DNA of 64,000 bases from Burkholderia cenocepacia (GCF_900446215.1 NZ_UAQZ01000012.1:744001-808000), one strand, 5' to 3'; numbered from the stretch's first letter, positions 17,341 through 26,915 are shown. Numbers and translations are program-made. The notes: a model not told the origin generated them from the sequence alone.

Positions 17341-20034
17341 TTACGCGAGCGCCTTCTCGACGATCTCGCGCACGTCACGCGATTTCGCGCCGGCCGCGAC
17401 CTGTTCGAGCGCTTCGCGCATCCGGTCGCGCAGCGCCGGTGTGAAGCGGCGCCACAGTTCGAGCGAGCGCGCGAGGCGTGCGGCGACCTGCGGGTTGATC
17501 GCGTCGAGCGCGAGCACCTGTTCGGCCCAGAACGCGTAGCCCGAACCGTCCGCCGCGTGGAATTGCGCGGGATTGGCCGCGCAGAAGCTGAAGATCAGCG
17601 AGCGCGCGCGATTCGGATTCTTCAGATTGAACGCCGGGTGCGCGAGCAGCTTGCGCACCTTCGCGAGCGTCGGCTGCGCGGGCGTACCGCGTTGCGCCGC
17701 CTGCATCGCGAACCACTTGTCGATCACGAGCGCTTCCTTCTCGAAGCGGCGGTAGAAGTCGTCGAGCGCGTGCTCGGCCGGCCCGTTCGCGCCCGCGGCG
17801 GCCGCGGACAGCAGCGCGCCGAGCGCAGCCGCGCGATCGGTCATGTTGTTCGCCGCATCGTACTGGGCCGTGGCGAGGCGTACCGCATCGGCCGGATCGT
17901 CGAGTTCGGCCAGATACGCGAGCGCGAGGTTCTTCAGCGCGCGGCGGCCCGAGGCTTCAGGCGTCGGCTCGTAGGCGCCGGGCGTCTGGTGCTGCTCGTA
18001 CGTAGCGAGCCAGTCGGCGCGCAGCGCGGTCGCGAGCTGGCGGCGCACGAACTGGCGCGCGCGATGCACGGCGGCCGGATCGGCCTCGGCCATCTGATCG
18101 GCGAGATAGGTTTCCGACGGCAGTGTCAGCGCGAGTTCGCGGAACGCCGGCGACAGGCTTTCATCGGTCAATACGCGGCGGAACGCGGCGACGAAGTTCT
18201 CGCCGAGCGTGAGCGGCGCGTTGGCGGCCGCCCGCGCGGCGAGCGTCAGCAGCGCGCGCGTCGCGAGGCGCTGGCCGGCCTCCCAGCGGTTGAAAGGATC
18301 GCTGTCGTGCGCGAGCAGGAACGCGAGATCGTCGTCGCTGTAGTCGTACTCGACGATCACCGGCGACGAGAAGTTGCGCAGCAGCGACGGCAGCGGCGCT
18401 TCCGGCACGTCGACGAACGTGAAGGTCTGCTCGGTGTCGGTGAACTCGAGCACGCGCGTCGTGCCCGATGCGGCGGCTTCGCCGTCCAGACGCAGCGGCA
18501 GGTCGCGGCCGTCGCGGCCGATCAGGCCGATCGCGAACGGGATCAGGAGCGGCCCTTGCTGCGTTTCGCGCGCGGCCGGCGACGCGTCGCCGTAGCCCTG
18601 CGCGAGGGTGATCGTATAGCGGCGCGCGGCCGCGTCGTACGCGGTGCGTACCGACACGCGCGGCGTGCCGGCCTGGCTGTACCAGCGCTCGAACTGCGCG
18701 AGGTCGCGCCCGTTCGCGTCGGCCATCGCGTGACGGAAGTCGTCGCAGGTCACCGCGTGGCCGTCGTGGCGCTTGAAGTAGAGATCCATCCCCTTGCGGA
18801 AGCCGTCGCGGCCGAACAGCGTCTGGTACATCCGCACGACTTCCGAGCCTTTCTCGTAGACGGTCATCGTGTAGAAGTTGTTGATCTCGACGTAGCTCTC
18901 CGGGCGCACCGGGTGCGCCATCGGGCCGGCGTCCTCCGCGAACTGCAGCTGGCGCAGCACGCGCACGTCCTCGATGCGCTTGACCGCGCGGGCCGCCGAT
19001 TCGACCGCGTCGCCCGCGGCCATGTCGGCCGAGAACTCCTGGTCGCGGAACACCGTCAGGCCTTCCTTCAGGCTCAACTGGAACCAGTCGCGGCAGGTCA
19101 CGCGGTTGCCGGTCCAGTTGTGGAAGTATTCGTGGCCGACCACCGATTCGATGTTCGCGAAATCGGTGTCGGTCGCGGTCTCGGGGTTCGCCAGCACGTA
19201 CTTCGTGTTGAAGATGTTGAGCCCCTTGTTCTCCATCGCGCCCATGTTGAAGTCGCCGACCGCGACGATCATGAAGCGGTCGAGATCGAGCTCGAGGCCG
19301 AAGCGCTTTTCGTCCCAGCGGATCGAGTGGATCAGCGAATCCATCGCGTGACGCGTCTTGTCGAGATCGGCCGGTTCGACCCACACCTGCAGCAGCTTTT
19401 CCTTGCCGGAGCCGGTGGTGATCGTTTCCTCGATCGCGACGAGCTTGCCCGCGACCAGCGCGAACAGATAGCTCGGCTTGCGGAACGGGTCTTCCCATTT
19501 CGCGAAGTGGCGGCCGTCGGGCAGGTCGCCCGAATCGACGAGATTGCCGTTCGACAGCAGCACCGGGTACGCGGCCTTGTCGGCACGCAACGTGACGACG
19601 TACGACGCCATCACGTCGGGGCGGTCGAGGAAGTAGGTGATGCGGCGAAAGCCTTCGGCTTCGCACTGCGTGAAGAAGTTGCCGCTCGACACGTAGAGGC
19701 CCGACAGCGTCGTATTCTGGTCGGGGGCGCACGCGCTTTCGAGCGTCAGCTCGAATGCCTCGGGCACGTTCTCGACGGTCAGCCCGTGCTCGTGCGCGCG
19801 CACCGCGCCGTGCGGTGCGCCATCCAGCCGCGCGCCGAGGAATTCGAGCGCCTCGCCCATCAGTTCCAGGTGTGGTGCGGGCGCGGCATCCGGATTGCGG
19901 CGCACGCGCATCGTATTCCTGACGATCGTGCGGGCCGGCGCGAGATCGAATTCGAGTGCGACGGAATCGATGAGGAAGGCCGGCGGCGTGTAGTCGGCGC
20001 GGCGGATCACGGTGGAGGAGGCGTTGTCGGACAT
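17341..20034 (-). CDS. pepN: Aminopeptidase N (M1 metallopeptidase)
   Basis: 897 residues. Exopeptidase motif GAMEN is present (MGAMENKGLNIFNTKY). The zinc site is HExxH-x18-E in VVGHEYFHNWTGNRVTCRDW followed by LKEGLTVFRDQEF. The substrate-anchor Tyr is probably in the segment around YEKGSEVVRMY. The C-terminal alpha-helical domain is typical of the proteobacterial type. It removes N-terminal residues from peptides in the cytoplasm. I chose ATG 20034 (MSDNASSTVIRRADYTPPAF), which matches the family N-terminus. Confidence 0.96.
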   Translation of the reverse strand: MSDNASSTVIRRADYTPPAFLIDSVALEFDLAPARTIVRNTMRVRRNPDAAPAPHLELMGEALEFLGARLDGAPHGAVRAHEHGLTVENVPEAFELTLESACAPDQNTTLSGLYVSSGNFFTQCEAEGFRRITYFLDRPDVMASYVVTLRADKAAYPVLLSNGNLVDSGDLPDGRHFAKWEDPFRKPSYLFALVAGKLVAIEETITTGSGKEKLLQVWVEPADLDKTRHAMDSLIHSIRWDEKRFGLELDLDRFMIVAVGDFNMGAMENKGLNIFNTKYVLANPETATDTDFANIESVVGHEYFHNWTGNRVTCRDWFQLSLKEGLTVFRDQEFSADMAAGDAVESAARAVKRIEDVRVLRQLQFAEDAGPMAHPVRPESYVEINNFYTMTVYEKGSEVVRMYQTLFGRDGFRKGMDLYFKRHDGHAVTCDDFRHAMADANGRDLAQFERWYSQAGTPRVSVRTAYDAAARRYTITLAQGYGDASPAARETQQGPLLIPFAIGLIGRDGRDLPLRLDGEAAASGTTRVLEFTDTEQTFTFVDVPEAPLPSLLRNFSSPVIVEYDYSDDDLAFLLAHDSDPFNRWEAGQRLATRALLTLAARAAANAPLTLGENFVAAFRRVLTDESLSPAFRELALTLPSETYLADQMAEADPAAVHRARQFVRRQLATALRADWLATYEQHQTPGAYEPTPEASGRRALKNLALAYLAELDDPADAVRLATAQYDAANNMTDRAAALGALLSAAAAGANGPAEHALDDFYRRFEKEALVIDKWFAMQAAQRGTPAQPTLAKVRKLLAHPAFNLKNPNRARSLIFSFCAANPAQFHAADGSGYAFWAEQVLALDAINPQVAARLARSLELWRRFTPALRDRMREALEQVAAGAKSRDVREIVEKALA

Positions 20035-20221
20035 GGTCGTCGAGATCGGTGGAGTGGGGGACGGGCCCGTCGCGCGGGCCAGGCGAACCGGGCCATTGTA
20101 CAAAGGCTTGCGGCTGCGTGTCGGGCGAACTTTTTACCGCTTCCGCCAGTCCGCGTATTATCGGCATCCCGTTGTGGTTCGCGCGGTGCGACGAACGGGT
20201 GACGGATCGACGAGGATCAAC

Positions 20222-20929
20222 ATGAAACGCGATTGGATTTTTCGCGGTGCGGGCTGGGCGGCGGCGCTGTGCGTCGCGCTGCTGACCGGCTGCACCAGCT
20301 ACGTGACCACCCAGGTCACGGCCTTCTCCGACTGGAGCGGCAGCGACGCGACGCGCACCTATGCGTTCACGCGCACGGACGCGCAGAAGAACAGCATCGA
20401 GCAGTCGACCTACGAGCCGATCGTCGCGAACGAGCTGTCCGCGTACGCGTTCCGGCAGGTGCCGCAGTCGCAGGCCCGCTATCTCGTCGGGCTGACCTAT
20501 GCGGTCGGCAGCGATCTCGTGACGGTGCCGCAGCCGGTCTACTACGATCCGTGGTTCGCGCCCGGGCCGTACTGGCGGCGCGGGCCGTGGAATCCCTGGG
20601 GCCCGTGGGGGCCCTGGGGGCCGATGCCGGCCGGCTATGTCGCGCAGACGTACCAGGTGTTCGACTACATGCTCGGTATCCGCATCACCGAGCGCGCGAC
20701 GGGCAAGGAGGTCTACAACGTGTCCGCGCGCACGACCGGCGACAACGGCACGCTGCTGTACGCGATGCCGTTCCTCGCGCGCAGCGCGCTCGCCGATTTC
20801 CCGTTGTCGAACGGCGCGGTCCGCTCGGTTCGGCTGCCGGTCGACAAGCGCGGCGGGCCGGCGGCGCCGGCCGCCAACGAGCGCGCGGTGCCGGCGGCGC
20901 CCGCCTCGGGCGCGGCCGTCGCGAAGTAA
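20222..20929 (+). CDS. DUF4136 lipoprotein
   Basis: 235 residues. Lipobox LLTGC puts the lipidated Cys near residue 24. The DUF4136 domain follows (F-S-D-W...TYAFTRTDAQKNSIEQSTYE). A Pro/Trp/Gly repeat WNPWGPWGPWGPMP sits at about residues 121-135, and there is a low-complexity Ala/Pro tail. Likely anchored in the outer membrane facing the periplasm; function unknown. Divergent from pepN, 187 bases apart. GAGG precedes the ATG. Confidence 0.85.
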   Translation: MKRDWIFRGAGWAAALCVALLTGCTSYVTTQVTAFSDWSGSDATRTYAFTRTDAQKNSIEQSTYEPIVANELSAYAFRQVPQSQARYLVGLTYAVGSDLVTVPQPVYYDPWFAPGPYWRRGPWNPWGPWGPWGPMPAGYVAQTYQVFDYMLGIRITERATGKEVYNVSARTTGDNGTLLYAMPFLARSALADFPLSNGAVRSVRLPVDKRGGPAAPAANERAVPAAPASGAAVAK

Positions 20930-20942
20930 AGCGGCATCCACT

Positions 20943-20968
20943 CCGGCGCGGCCGCCCGGCCGCGCCGG
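20943..20968. terminator. GC-rich hairpin between the lipoprotein and GDT1 genes
   Basis: Inverted repeat CCGGCGCGGC/GCCGCGCCGG between convergent genes, followed by a pyrimidine-rich stretch (CCACTTTCCTTT) on the plus strand. Confidence 0.55.
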
Positions 20969-20983
20969 CCACTTTCCTTTCCG

Positions 20984-21556
20984 TCAGACCCCGATACCCA
21001 GCAGCGCCAGCGCGCCGAGCACGACGAACAGCACGGCTGCGATCCCGTGCACGAGCTTCGTCGGCAGACGGTGCGCGAAGCGGTCGCCGAGCAGGATCGC
21101 CGGCACGTTCGCGAGCATCATCCCGAACGTCGTGCCGGCCACGACACCGATGTAGTCCTGGAAGCGCGCGGCCAGCGCGACGGTCGCGATCTGCGTCTTG
21201 TCGCCCATTTCCGCGAGGAAGAACGCGACGAGCGTCGCGCCGAACACGCCGAGCCGCGAGCGGGTCGCATTGGCTTCGTCCTCGTCGAGCTTGTCCGGTA
21301 CGAGAATCCACAGCCCCATCGCGATGAACGAGAACGCGAGCGCCCAGCGCATGATCGACGGCGTGACGAGCGCGCCCAGCCATTCGCCGAGCGCGCCGGC
21401 GAAACCATGGTTGACGAGCGTCGCGACGAGCACGCCGAGAATGATCGGCACCGGCTTGCGATAGCGCGCGGCCAGCACGAGGGAAAGCAGTTGGGTCTTG
21501 TCGCCGATTTCAGCGAGGGCGACGGCGCCGGTGGAGATCAGGAAGGCTTGAGACAC
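20984..21556 (-). CDS. GDT1/UPF0016 family manganese exporter
   Basis: 190 residues, six predicted membrane helices in two homologous halves. Each half carries the family motif E-x-G-D-K-T: AEIGDKTQLL (about residue 15) and AEMGDKTQIA (about residue 115), which form the cation site. Family members export Mn2+ (MneA/TMEM165 type). Strong support comes from the yybP-ykoY manganese riboswitch immediately upstream. The start is read as GTG (GTGTCTCAAGCC), where the family N-terminus begins; the upstream in-frame sequence is riboswitch RNA and not coding. Confidence 0.9.
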   Translation of the reverse strand: MSQAFLISTGAVALAEIGDKTQLLSLVLAARYRKPVPIILGVLVATLVNHGFAGALGEWLGALVTPSIMRWALAFSFIAMGLWILVPDKLDEDEANATRSRLGVFGATLVAFFLAEMGDKTQIATVALAARFQDYIGVVAGTTFGMMLANVPAILLGDRFAHRLPTKLVHGIAAVLFVVLGALALLGIGV

Positions 21557-21637
21557 GAATGGGGTTCCGCGGGCCGTTGTTGTGCGTGCGAGCGACGATC
21601 CACCGCGCGCCGGGCCCTGATGCGGCGCGCAGTGAAC

Positions 21638-21764
21638 CATCGGTCTCGCCAGGCCAACGTGGCTGCGTCCGCCATGGCCGAACGGCCAAGTCTGTTGACG
21701 GACGCCTCCGTCACGATGCGCGCCGGGGGCGCGGGACATCGAGCGGAGCGGCTACTCCCCAATG
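21638..21764 (-). promoter_or_regulatory. yybP-ykoY manganese riboswitch
   Basis: On the minus strand the three conserved blocks occur in order: GGGGAGTAGCC (L1), GTCAACAGAC (L3 side) and GGCGAGACC. A closing P1 stem CATTGG/CCGATG pairs the ends. The element ends about 80 nt before the GTG of a manganese-exporter gene, as expected for a Mn2+-activated ON switch. A TAGAAT box lies just upstream (21773-21778). Confidence 0.88.
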
Positions 21765-21901
21765 AGCGGCGCATTCTAGCACGGCGCGTTGCGCGCCGGA
21801 AAGCGGCCGGGCCGCCGTGCGGCGCACTGAAGCGGCTTCGATTGCCGACATGCACGGCGGCGAAGCTGCCGCGCGTGTCGGAACGTGCCGGCCGCGGGTC
21901 G

Positions 21902-23221
21902 TTACGCGGCGGCCGGGCGGCGCGCGGCGCCGCGTTCGTGCACGAGTTCGCCGGCCGCGTAGGTCCGGTATACCGCGCGGTCGTCGCCGAGCAGCGCGAA
22001 CGCGAACAGCAGTTCCTCGAGCGACTCCGCGCGCTTCGTACGGCGCGCGAGCAGCGGCGTCGCCTGCGGATCGAGCACGACGAAGTCGGCTTCGGTGCGC
22101 GGCTTGAGCGTGCCGACCGTGTCGGCGAGGTCGAGCGCCTGCGCGGCGCCGGCCGTCGCGAGCCAGAACATCCGCGTGGCGGTCAGGTGGTGGCCCGACA
22201 GCCGCGCGACCTTGTGCGCCTCGTTCATCGTCTGCAGCATCGAGAACGACGTGCCGCCGCCGACGTCGGTCGCGAGCGTGACGGGCACGTCGTGTTCGCC
22301 GGCCTTGTCGAAGTCGAACAGCCCGCTGCCGAGGAAGAAGTTCGACGTCGGGCAGTGCGCGACGACGGTGCGCGTCTCGGCCATCCGGCGGCGATCCTCG
22401 TCGTCGAGGTGGATGCAGTGACCGTACACCGCGCGCGGACGCAGCAGCCCGTAGCGGTCGTAGATGTCGAGATAGCTGCGATGGCCGGGGAACAGCTCGG
22501 CCACCCATTTCACCTCGTCGACGTTTTCCGCGACGTGGCTTTGCACGAACACGTCCGGATGGCGGCGCGCGAGTTCGCCGCACGCCTCGAGCTGCGCCTC
22601 GGTCGACGTCGGCGCGAAGCGCGGCGTGAGCGCGTACATCTGGCGGCCCTTGCCGTGCCAGCGGTCGATCAGCTCGGCGCTGTCGTCATAGCCCGACTGC
22701 GCGGTGTCGCGCAGGAATTCGGGGCAGTTGCGGTCCATCAGCACCTTGCCCGCGATCATCCGCAGGTCGCGCGCGTCGCTTGCGGCGAACAGCGCATCGG
22801 CCGATTGCTTGTGCACCGTGCAGTAGACGAGTGCGCTCGTCGTGCCGCACGCAAGCAGTTCGTCGACGAAGAAGTCGGCGACTTCGCGCGCATGCTCGGG
22901 GTCGCCGAACTGGCGCTCGGTCGGGAACGTGTACTTGTCGAGCCACGGCAACAGGCCCGGCGCCGGCGACGCGATCATGTCCGTCTGCGGATAGTGGATG
23001 TGCGTGTCGATGAAGCCGGGCACGATCAGCTTGTCGCGCAGGTCGTGGACCACCGCATCGCGCGCGAGCGTCGCGGCGAGCGCCGCATACGGGCCGGCCG
23101 CGACGACCTTGCCGTCGTCGACGATCAGGAGCCCGTCGGTCTCGTGGTTCGCGGCCTGGCTCGATTGCGCCGGGTCGCCGTTGAAGGTCAGCAGCTGGGA
23201 ACGGAAAGCGGTTTGCGTCAT
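21902..23221 (-). CDS. guaD: Guanine deaminase
   Basis: 439 residues, amidohydrolase fold. Zinc ligands are visible in PGFIDTHIHYPQTD (HxH, about residue 75), QSHVAENVDEV (about 225), AVYGHCIHLDDED (about 263) and the Asp in TLATDVGGGTSFSM (about 313). Converts guanine to xanthine and ammonia in purine catabolism. The start MTQTAFRSQLLTF follows GCAGGA. It lies downstream of the adenine/adenosine deaminase and xdhC on the same strand; together they channel purines to xanthine and its oxidation. Confidence 0.94.
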   Translation of the reverse strand: MTQTAFRSQLLTFNGDPAQSSQAANHETDGLLIVDDGKVVAAGPYAALAATLARDAVVHDLRDKLIVPGFIDTHIHYPQTDMIASPAPGLLPWLDKYTFPTERQFGDPEHAREVADFFVDELLACGTTSALVYCTVHKQSADALFAASDARDLRMIAGKVLMDRNCPEFLRDTAQSGYDDSAELIDRWHGKGRQMYALTPRFAPTSTEAQLEACGELARRHPDVFVQSHVAENVDEVKWVAELFPGHRSYLDIYDRYGLLRPRAVYGHCIHLDDEDRRRMAETRTVVAHCPTSNFFLGSGLFDFDKAGEHDVPVTLATDVGGGTSFSMLQTMNEAHKVARLSGHHLTATRMFWLATAGAAQALDLADTVGTLKPRTEADFVVLDPQATPLLARRTKRAESLEELLFAFALLGDDRAVYRTYAAGELVHERGAARRPAAA

Positions 23222-23592
23222 GACGAATGGTCCTGCATCAAGGTAAGGCGAACAGAAGAAAGCGATCGGCGCAGCACGGCGGCGGGACGGTGCGTCGCGA
23301 GCGGCATCGGCACGCGGCGTGCGGCGCGGCCGGCGGCGATGGCATGGGCGAACGTGGCGGCCGAAGCCGCCCGCAAGTGGTTGCCCGCGCACCTCGCGGC
23401 CGTTGCACCCGCATCCGGTGCGGCGGCGAACGGCACGGCAAGCCGCGACGGCCGGTGCGCACAAGCGCCGACGCACGGCGCCGTCGCGCCGCATGCACGC
23501 AGCCCACCGGCCCGGCGCCAGGCCGAGCCGGTGAGCGCGAAGCGGATGCCGTTGCCGTGTTTCATCTGTCTAGCGTTCCTCGATGCGGGCCG
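23222..23592. other. Gap between the deaminase gene and guaD
   Basis: About 370 GC-rich bases without a convincing gene. The open frames here lack ribosome sites and have Ala/Arg-rich composition typical of non-coding high-GC DNA. No clear promoter or terminator recognised. Confidence 0.5.
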
Positions 23593-24618
23593 TCACGCGG
23601 CCTGCCAGTACGCGTCGAGGCGCGCGTACAGTGCGTCGCGCTGCGCCGGTTCGATGAACGACGCCTCGAAGCCGTTGCGAATCACCGCATGGACTTCGGC
23701 ATCCGTGAGTTGCAGCCCTTCGGCCGTCGCGAAGTAGTTTTCATTGACGTAGCCGCCGAAATAGGCCGGATCGTCGGAGTTGATCGTCACCGCGACGCCG
23801 CGGTCGAGCAGCGCCTTCAGCGTGTGCTTCGCCATGTCGTCGAACACGCACAGCTTCAGGTTCGACAGCGGGCAGACGGTGAGTGCCGTGCGCGATCGGG
23901 CGAGGCGTTCGACGAGCGCGGCATCCTCGATGCTGCGCACGCCGTGGTCGATCCGGTCGACCTTCAGCACGTCGAGCGCTTCGTAGATGTAGGCGGGCGG
24001 GCCTTCCTCGCCCGCATGCGCGACGAGCTTCAGCCCGAGTGCGCGGGCCTTCTCGAACACGCGCGCGAACTTCGTCGGCGGATGGCCGAGCTCAGACGAA
24101 TCGAGGCCCACGCCGATCAGGCGATGACGATAGCGTTCGAACAGCGGCAACGCGGATTCGAACGTCGCGAGCGCATCCTCTTCCGACAGGTGGCGCAGGA
24201 AGCACAGGATCAGCTTGCTCGACAGCCCGCGTCGTTCGGCATCGGCGAGCGCGCGCTCGATGCCCGCGACGACCGTCTCGATCGGCACGCCGCGCTCGGT
24301 GTGCGTCTGCGGGTCGAAGAACAGTTCGGTGTGGACGACGTTGTCGGCGAGCGCGCGTTCGCAGTACGCGGCCGTCATGTCGTAGAAATCCTGCTCGGTG
24401 AGCAGCACGCTCGCGCCGGCGTAGTAGATGTCGAGGAACGATTGCAGGTCGGTGAACGCGTACGCGGCGCGCAGCGCATCGATCGAGTCGTAGGCGAGCT
24501 TCACGCCGTTGCGCTGCGCGAGCGCGAAGATCAGTTCGGGCTCGAGCGAGCCTTCGATGTGGATGTGCAGCTCCGCTTTCGGCGCGCGGGCAATCTTGTC
24601 CTTGAATGTCGGGGTCAT
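23593..24618 (-). CDS. Adenine deaminase type 2 / adenosine deaminase family
   Basis: 341 residues. Zinc-binding HIHIEGS (about residue 18), VAHAGEEGPP (about 197), RIDHGVRSIED (about 222) and TINSDDPAYFGG (about 277) define the adenosine/AMP deaminase family. The combination QSFLDIYYAGASVL, FFDPQTHTERG and GLDSSELGHPP is the one I associate with the adenine-specific branch, so adenine to hypoxanthine is the likelier reaction; adenosine deamination cannot be excluded. It sits between xdhC and guaD in a purine-catabolism cluster. Confidence 0.85.
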   Translation of the reverse strand: MTPTFKDKIARAPKAELHIHIEGSLEPELIFALAQRNGVKLAYDSIDALRAAYAFTDLQSFLDIYYAGASVLLTEQDFYDMTAAYCERALADNVVHTELFFDPQTHTERGVPIETVVAGIERALADAERRGLSSKLILCFLRHLSEEDALATFESALPLFERYRHRLIGVGLDSSELGHPPTKFARVFEKARALGLKLVAHAGEEGPPAYIYEALDVLKVDRIDHGVRSIEDAALVERLARSRTALTVCPLSNLKLCVFDDMAKHTLKALLDRGVAVTINSDDPAYFGGYVNENYFATAEGLQLTDAEVHAVIRNGFEASFIEPAQRDALYARLDAYWQAA

Positions 24619-24636
24619 GGCGTCGTTCTTGGTCGG

Positions 24637-25641
24637 TCAGTAGGTAGGGGAAGCCTGCGCGGACGCATTCGCCTCGACGGCCTGCAGCAACTGCGCGGCC
24701 ACCGAGATCGCGATCACTTCGGGCGCCTTGTCGATGATGCCTTCGACACCGATCGGGCAGCGCATCCGCGCGACCTGGGCCGGGTCGATGCCGATCGCGG
24801 CGAGCCGGTGATCGAACTGCACGCGCTTCGTGTGCGAGCCGGTCATCCCGAAGTACGCATAGTCGCCGCGTCGCAGGATGCGCTCGGCCAGCACGAAATC
24901 GAGTGCATGGTCGTGCGTCATCACGACGAAGTAGGACTGCGGCGGCGCGGCGTCGACCGCGTCCGCCGGGGACGCAGCCGCGTCGATCACGAGGTTGCCG
25001 ATACCGGCGAGCGCGTCGGCCGGCGGGAACACCGCATCGGGCCCGTCGATCCAGCGCACCTGGCACGGCAGCGTCGCCAGCACCTTCACGAGCGCGGTGC
25101 CGATGTGCCCGGCGCCGAACAGCACGACGGGGAACGCATACGGCGCGATCGTCTCGGTCATCAGCGATACGCCGCCGGTTTCCCACAGCAGGCAGTCGGC
25201 ACGCGCGGCTTCCGATTCGGGCTCGCTCAACAGCGGCGCGCCCGGCGAGGGGCCGAATGATACGCTACGCACGGTCGCGGCGCCGGCCGCGACGCGCTTC
25301 GCGAGCGACATGATCCAGCCGAGATCGCCGACGTCGAGCCGCTCGAACGCGAGCACCACGGCGCCGCCGCAGCACTGGCCGAGACTCGGGCCGAGCGCGA
25401 GCCGCTCGAGCCGGCGGGCGTGCGGCACGTGCGCGCCGTCCTTCAGCAGGTGCCGCGCGATCTCGATCGCCTTCCATTCCAGATGACCGCCGCCGATCGT
25501 ATGGCGGGCCGTGTCGCGCGTGACGAGCATCTTGGTGCCGGCTTCGCGCGGCGCGGAGCCGTCGGTGTGCGCGACCGTCACGAGCACGGCCGCTTCGCCG
25601 TGCGCGAGCAGTTGCTGCAGATCGCCGAGCCAGGCTTCCAT
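24637..25641 (-). CDS. xdhC: Xanthine dehydrogenase accessory protein XdhC
   Basis: 334 residues: an N-terminal XdhC domain (VLVTVAHTDGSAPREAGTKM; GGGHLEWKAIE; Cys pair in SLGQCCGGAV) and a C-terminal Rossmann-type domain (VVLFGAGHIGTALVKVL; MTHDHALDFVL). Family role: binds and inserts sulfurated molybdenum cofactor into XdhB. The stop is 18 bases before the deaminase start, so they are co-transcribed. The xdhA and xdhB structural genes are not on either side within this window, which is unusual for this gene. Confidence 0.9.
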   Translation of the reverse strand: MEAWLGDLQQLLAHGEAAVLVTVAHTDGSAPREAGTKMLVTRDTARHTIGGGHLEWKAIEIARHLLKDGAHVPHARRLERLALGPSLGQCCGGAVVLAFERLDVGDLGWIMSLAKRVAAGAATVRSVSFGPSPGAPLLSEPESEAARADCLLWETGGVSLMTETIAPYAFPVVLFGAGHIGTALVKVLATLPCQVRWIDGPDAVFPPADALAGIGNLVIDAAASPADAVDAAPPQSYFVVMTHDHALDFVLAERILRRGDYAYFGMTGSHTKRVQFDHRLAAIGIDPAQVARMRCPIGVEGIIDKAPEVIAISVAAQLLQAVEANASAQASPTY

Positions 25642-26266
25642 CAGCACGCTCCGTTCGGGACGACGCGGCACGACACGCGGCGCGGGCTGGCGGGCGCGGC
25701 GGCAACGAGGACGGACGGGAGCGGGGCCGGCCGGCTGCAGGGCCGATGCCGTGCGGTGGCCGCGGACTGACGGCGTGCGCGTGCGGCGCCGCCGGACGCG
25801 CGGACGCCATGAGGGTGACGGATGCGGATGGTTTGCGTTGTCATGATGAATCCAGTCGACATTGCGGATCGGGCGCGCGTTACGCAGGGAGCGGTGAGAC
25901 CGCCTGGCCTCGCGCACGTAGATCGCCATCCAGTCCCGAAGATAGCATCGCCACGCGGCCGGAACATGGCCGGGCGGTGATCCGGGCTATCAGGAGGCGA
26001 TCATGTCGATCATAGGCCCGCCGCGCGGGATCGGGGGACCGATGCATGCACATCGGGCCGAAACGCATGCGTGGCGGGGCGGGGGCGCGGCAATCGCGCG
26101 ACACGCGCTCGCCCGGAAATCCAGGCGACGGCGGGGTAGGTGTTTACGCGCGGCGGCCGGGCAGGGCCGCCGGAGGCGTCGGCTGCAGCCGGGCGACGAC
26201 TTGCCGGCGGCGCGCGGCCCGTTCGGCGGGGCCGCGCAGGCCATGGGCCAAAACGCGGCCGGCCGG
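25642..26266. other. Gap between dsbB and xdhC
   Basis: 625 bases with no gene I can support. The longest open frames are Arg/Pro/Gly-rich antisense-type frames. The promoter of xdhC must lie here, but no clear -35/-10 pair was found. Confidence 0.5.
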
Positions 26267-26779
26267 TCAGCCCGCGAGCTTGCGGCGATGGCGCCAGAGG
26301 CTCGCGACGACCGCGACCAGGATCACGGCGAAGCCGATCAGCGCCCAGCCGGGCAGCAGGATGCCGAAGATCGGCGGGTAGACGGTCTCGCACAGCCCGG
26401 CGACCTTGAACATGCCGGGGAACCACTGCGCGGGCGGCAGGCTGTCGACGATCGGCTGCAGCGTGTCGAAGCCGCAGCTGAAGCCCGGATTCATCTGGAT
26501 CGACAGGTGCCGTGCGGCCGTGCCGACACCGCCGGCCGCGGCGATCGCGATCAGCAGCTCGAGCACCCAGACGCCGCGCCAGTTGCGGATCCCGGCGGCC
26601 AGGAACGCGAAGATCCCGATCGCGCAGAAGAAGTAGCGCTGGATGATGCACAGCGGGCACGGGTCTTCGTTCTTCACGTACTGCAGGTACAGCGCGCCGG
26701 CCAGCAGGGCGATGCACACCCATCCGAGCAGCATCAGCAGGCGGCGTTCGCGGCGTAGTGCAAGCGTGTAGTCGTTCAT
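26267..26779 (-). CDS. dsbB: Disulfide bond formation protein B
   Basis: 170 residues, four membrane helices. The periplasmic Cys pairs are visible: CPLC at 41-44 next to the ubiquinone-contact region (IIQRYFF), and Cys102 (FSCGFDT) with Cys130 (AGLCET). Reoxidises DsbA and passes electrons to quinone in the inner membrane. Standard length. Monocistronic; no dsbA nearby. Confidence 0.95.
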   Translation of the reverse strand: MNDYTLALRRERRLLMLLGWVCIALLAGALYLQYVKNEDPCPLCIIQRYFFCAIGIFAFLAAGIRNWRGVWVLELLIAIAAAGGVGTAARHLSIQMNPGFSCGFDTLQPIVDSLPPAQWFPGMFKVAGLCETVYPPIFGILLPGWALIGFAVILVAVVASLWRHRRKLAG

Positions 26780-26915
26780 GTCGGCGGGGTTCCTCGTCGG
26801 TCGGTCCGGAAAACAATCGCGCGATTTTAGCGCGAACGGTCTGGCACGAAACTGACAGCGCGCGTGCGGCACCCTGCCGCACCGCGCTCGGTCCGCCGAC
26901 GATCGGCGGGCGCGG

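Noticed and set aside
17290..20202. A 970-codon plus-strand frame opposite pepN
   Set aside because: Shadow of pepN: Arg/Glu/Val/His-rich composition, no ribosome site, no domain.
23218..23565. A 115-codon minus-strand frame before guaD
   Set aside because: No ribosome site, biased composition, and overlaps the start region of guaD; treated as non-coding.
21047..23737. An 896-codon plus-strand frame across GDT1, the riboswitch and guaD
   Set aside because: It runs antisense to two well-supported genes and through the riboswitch RNA; no coding character of its own.
25642..26266. Remnant of xdhA/xdhB in the gap upstream of xdhC
   Set aside because: No motif of the molybdenum hydroxylase or ferredoxin domains could be seen in any frame.
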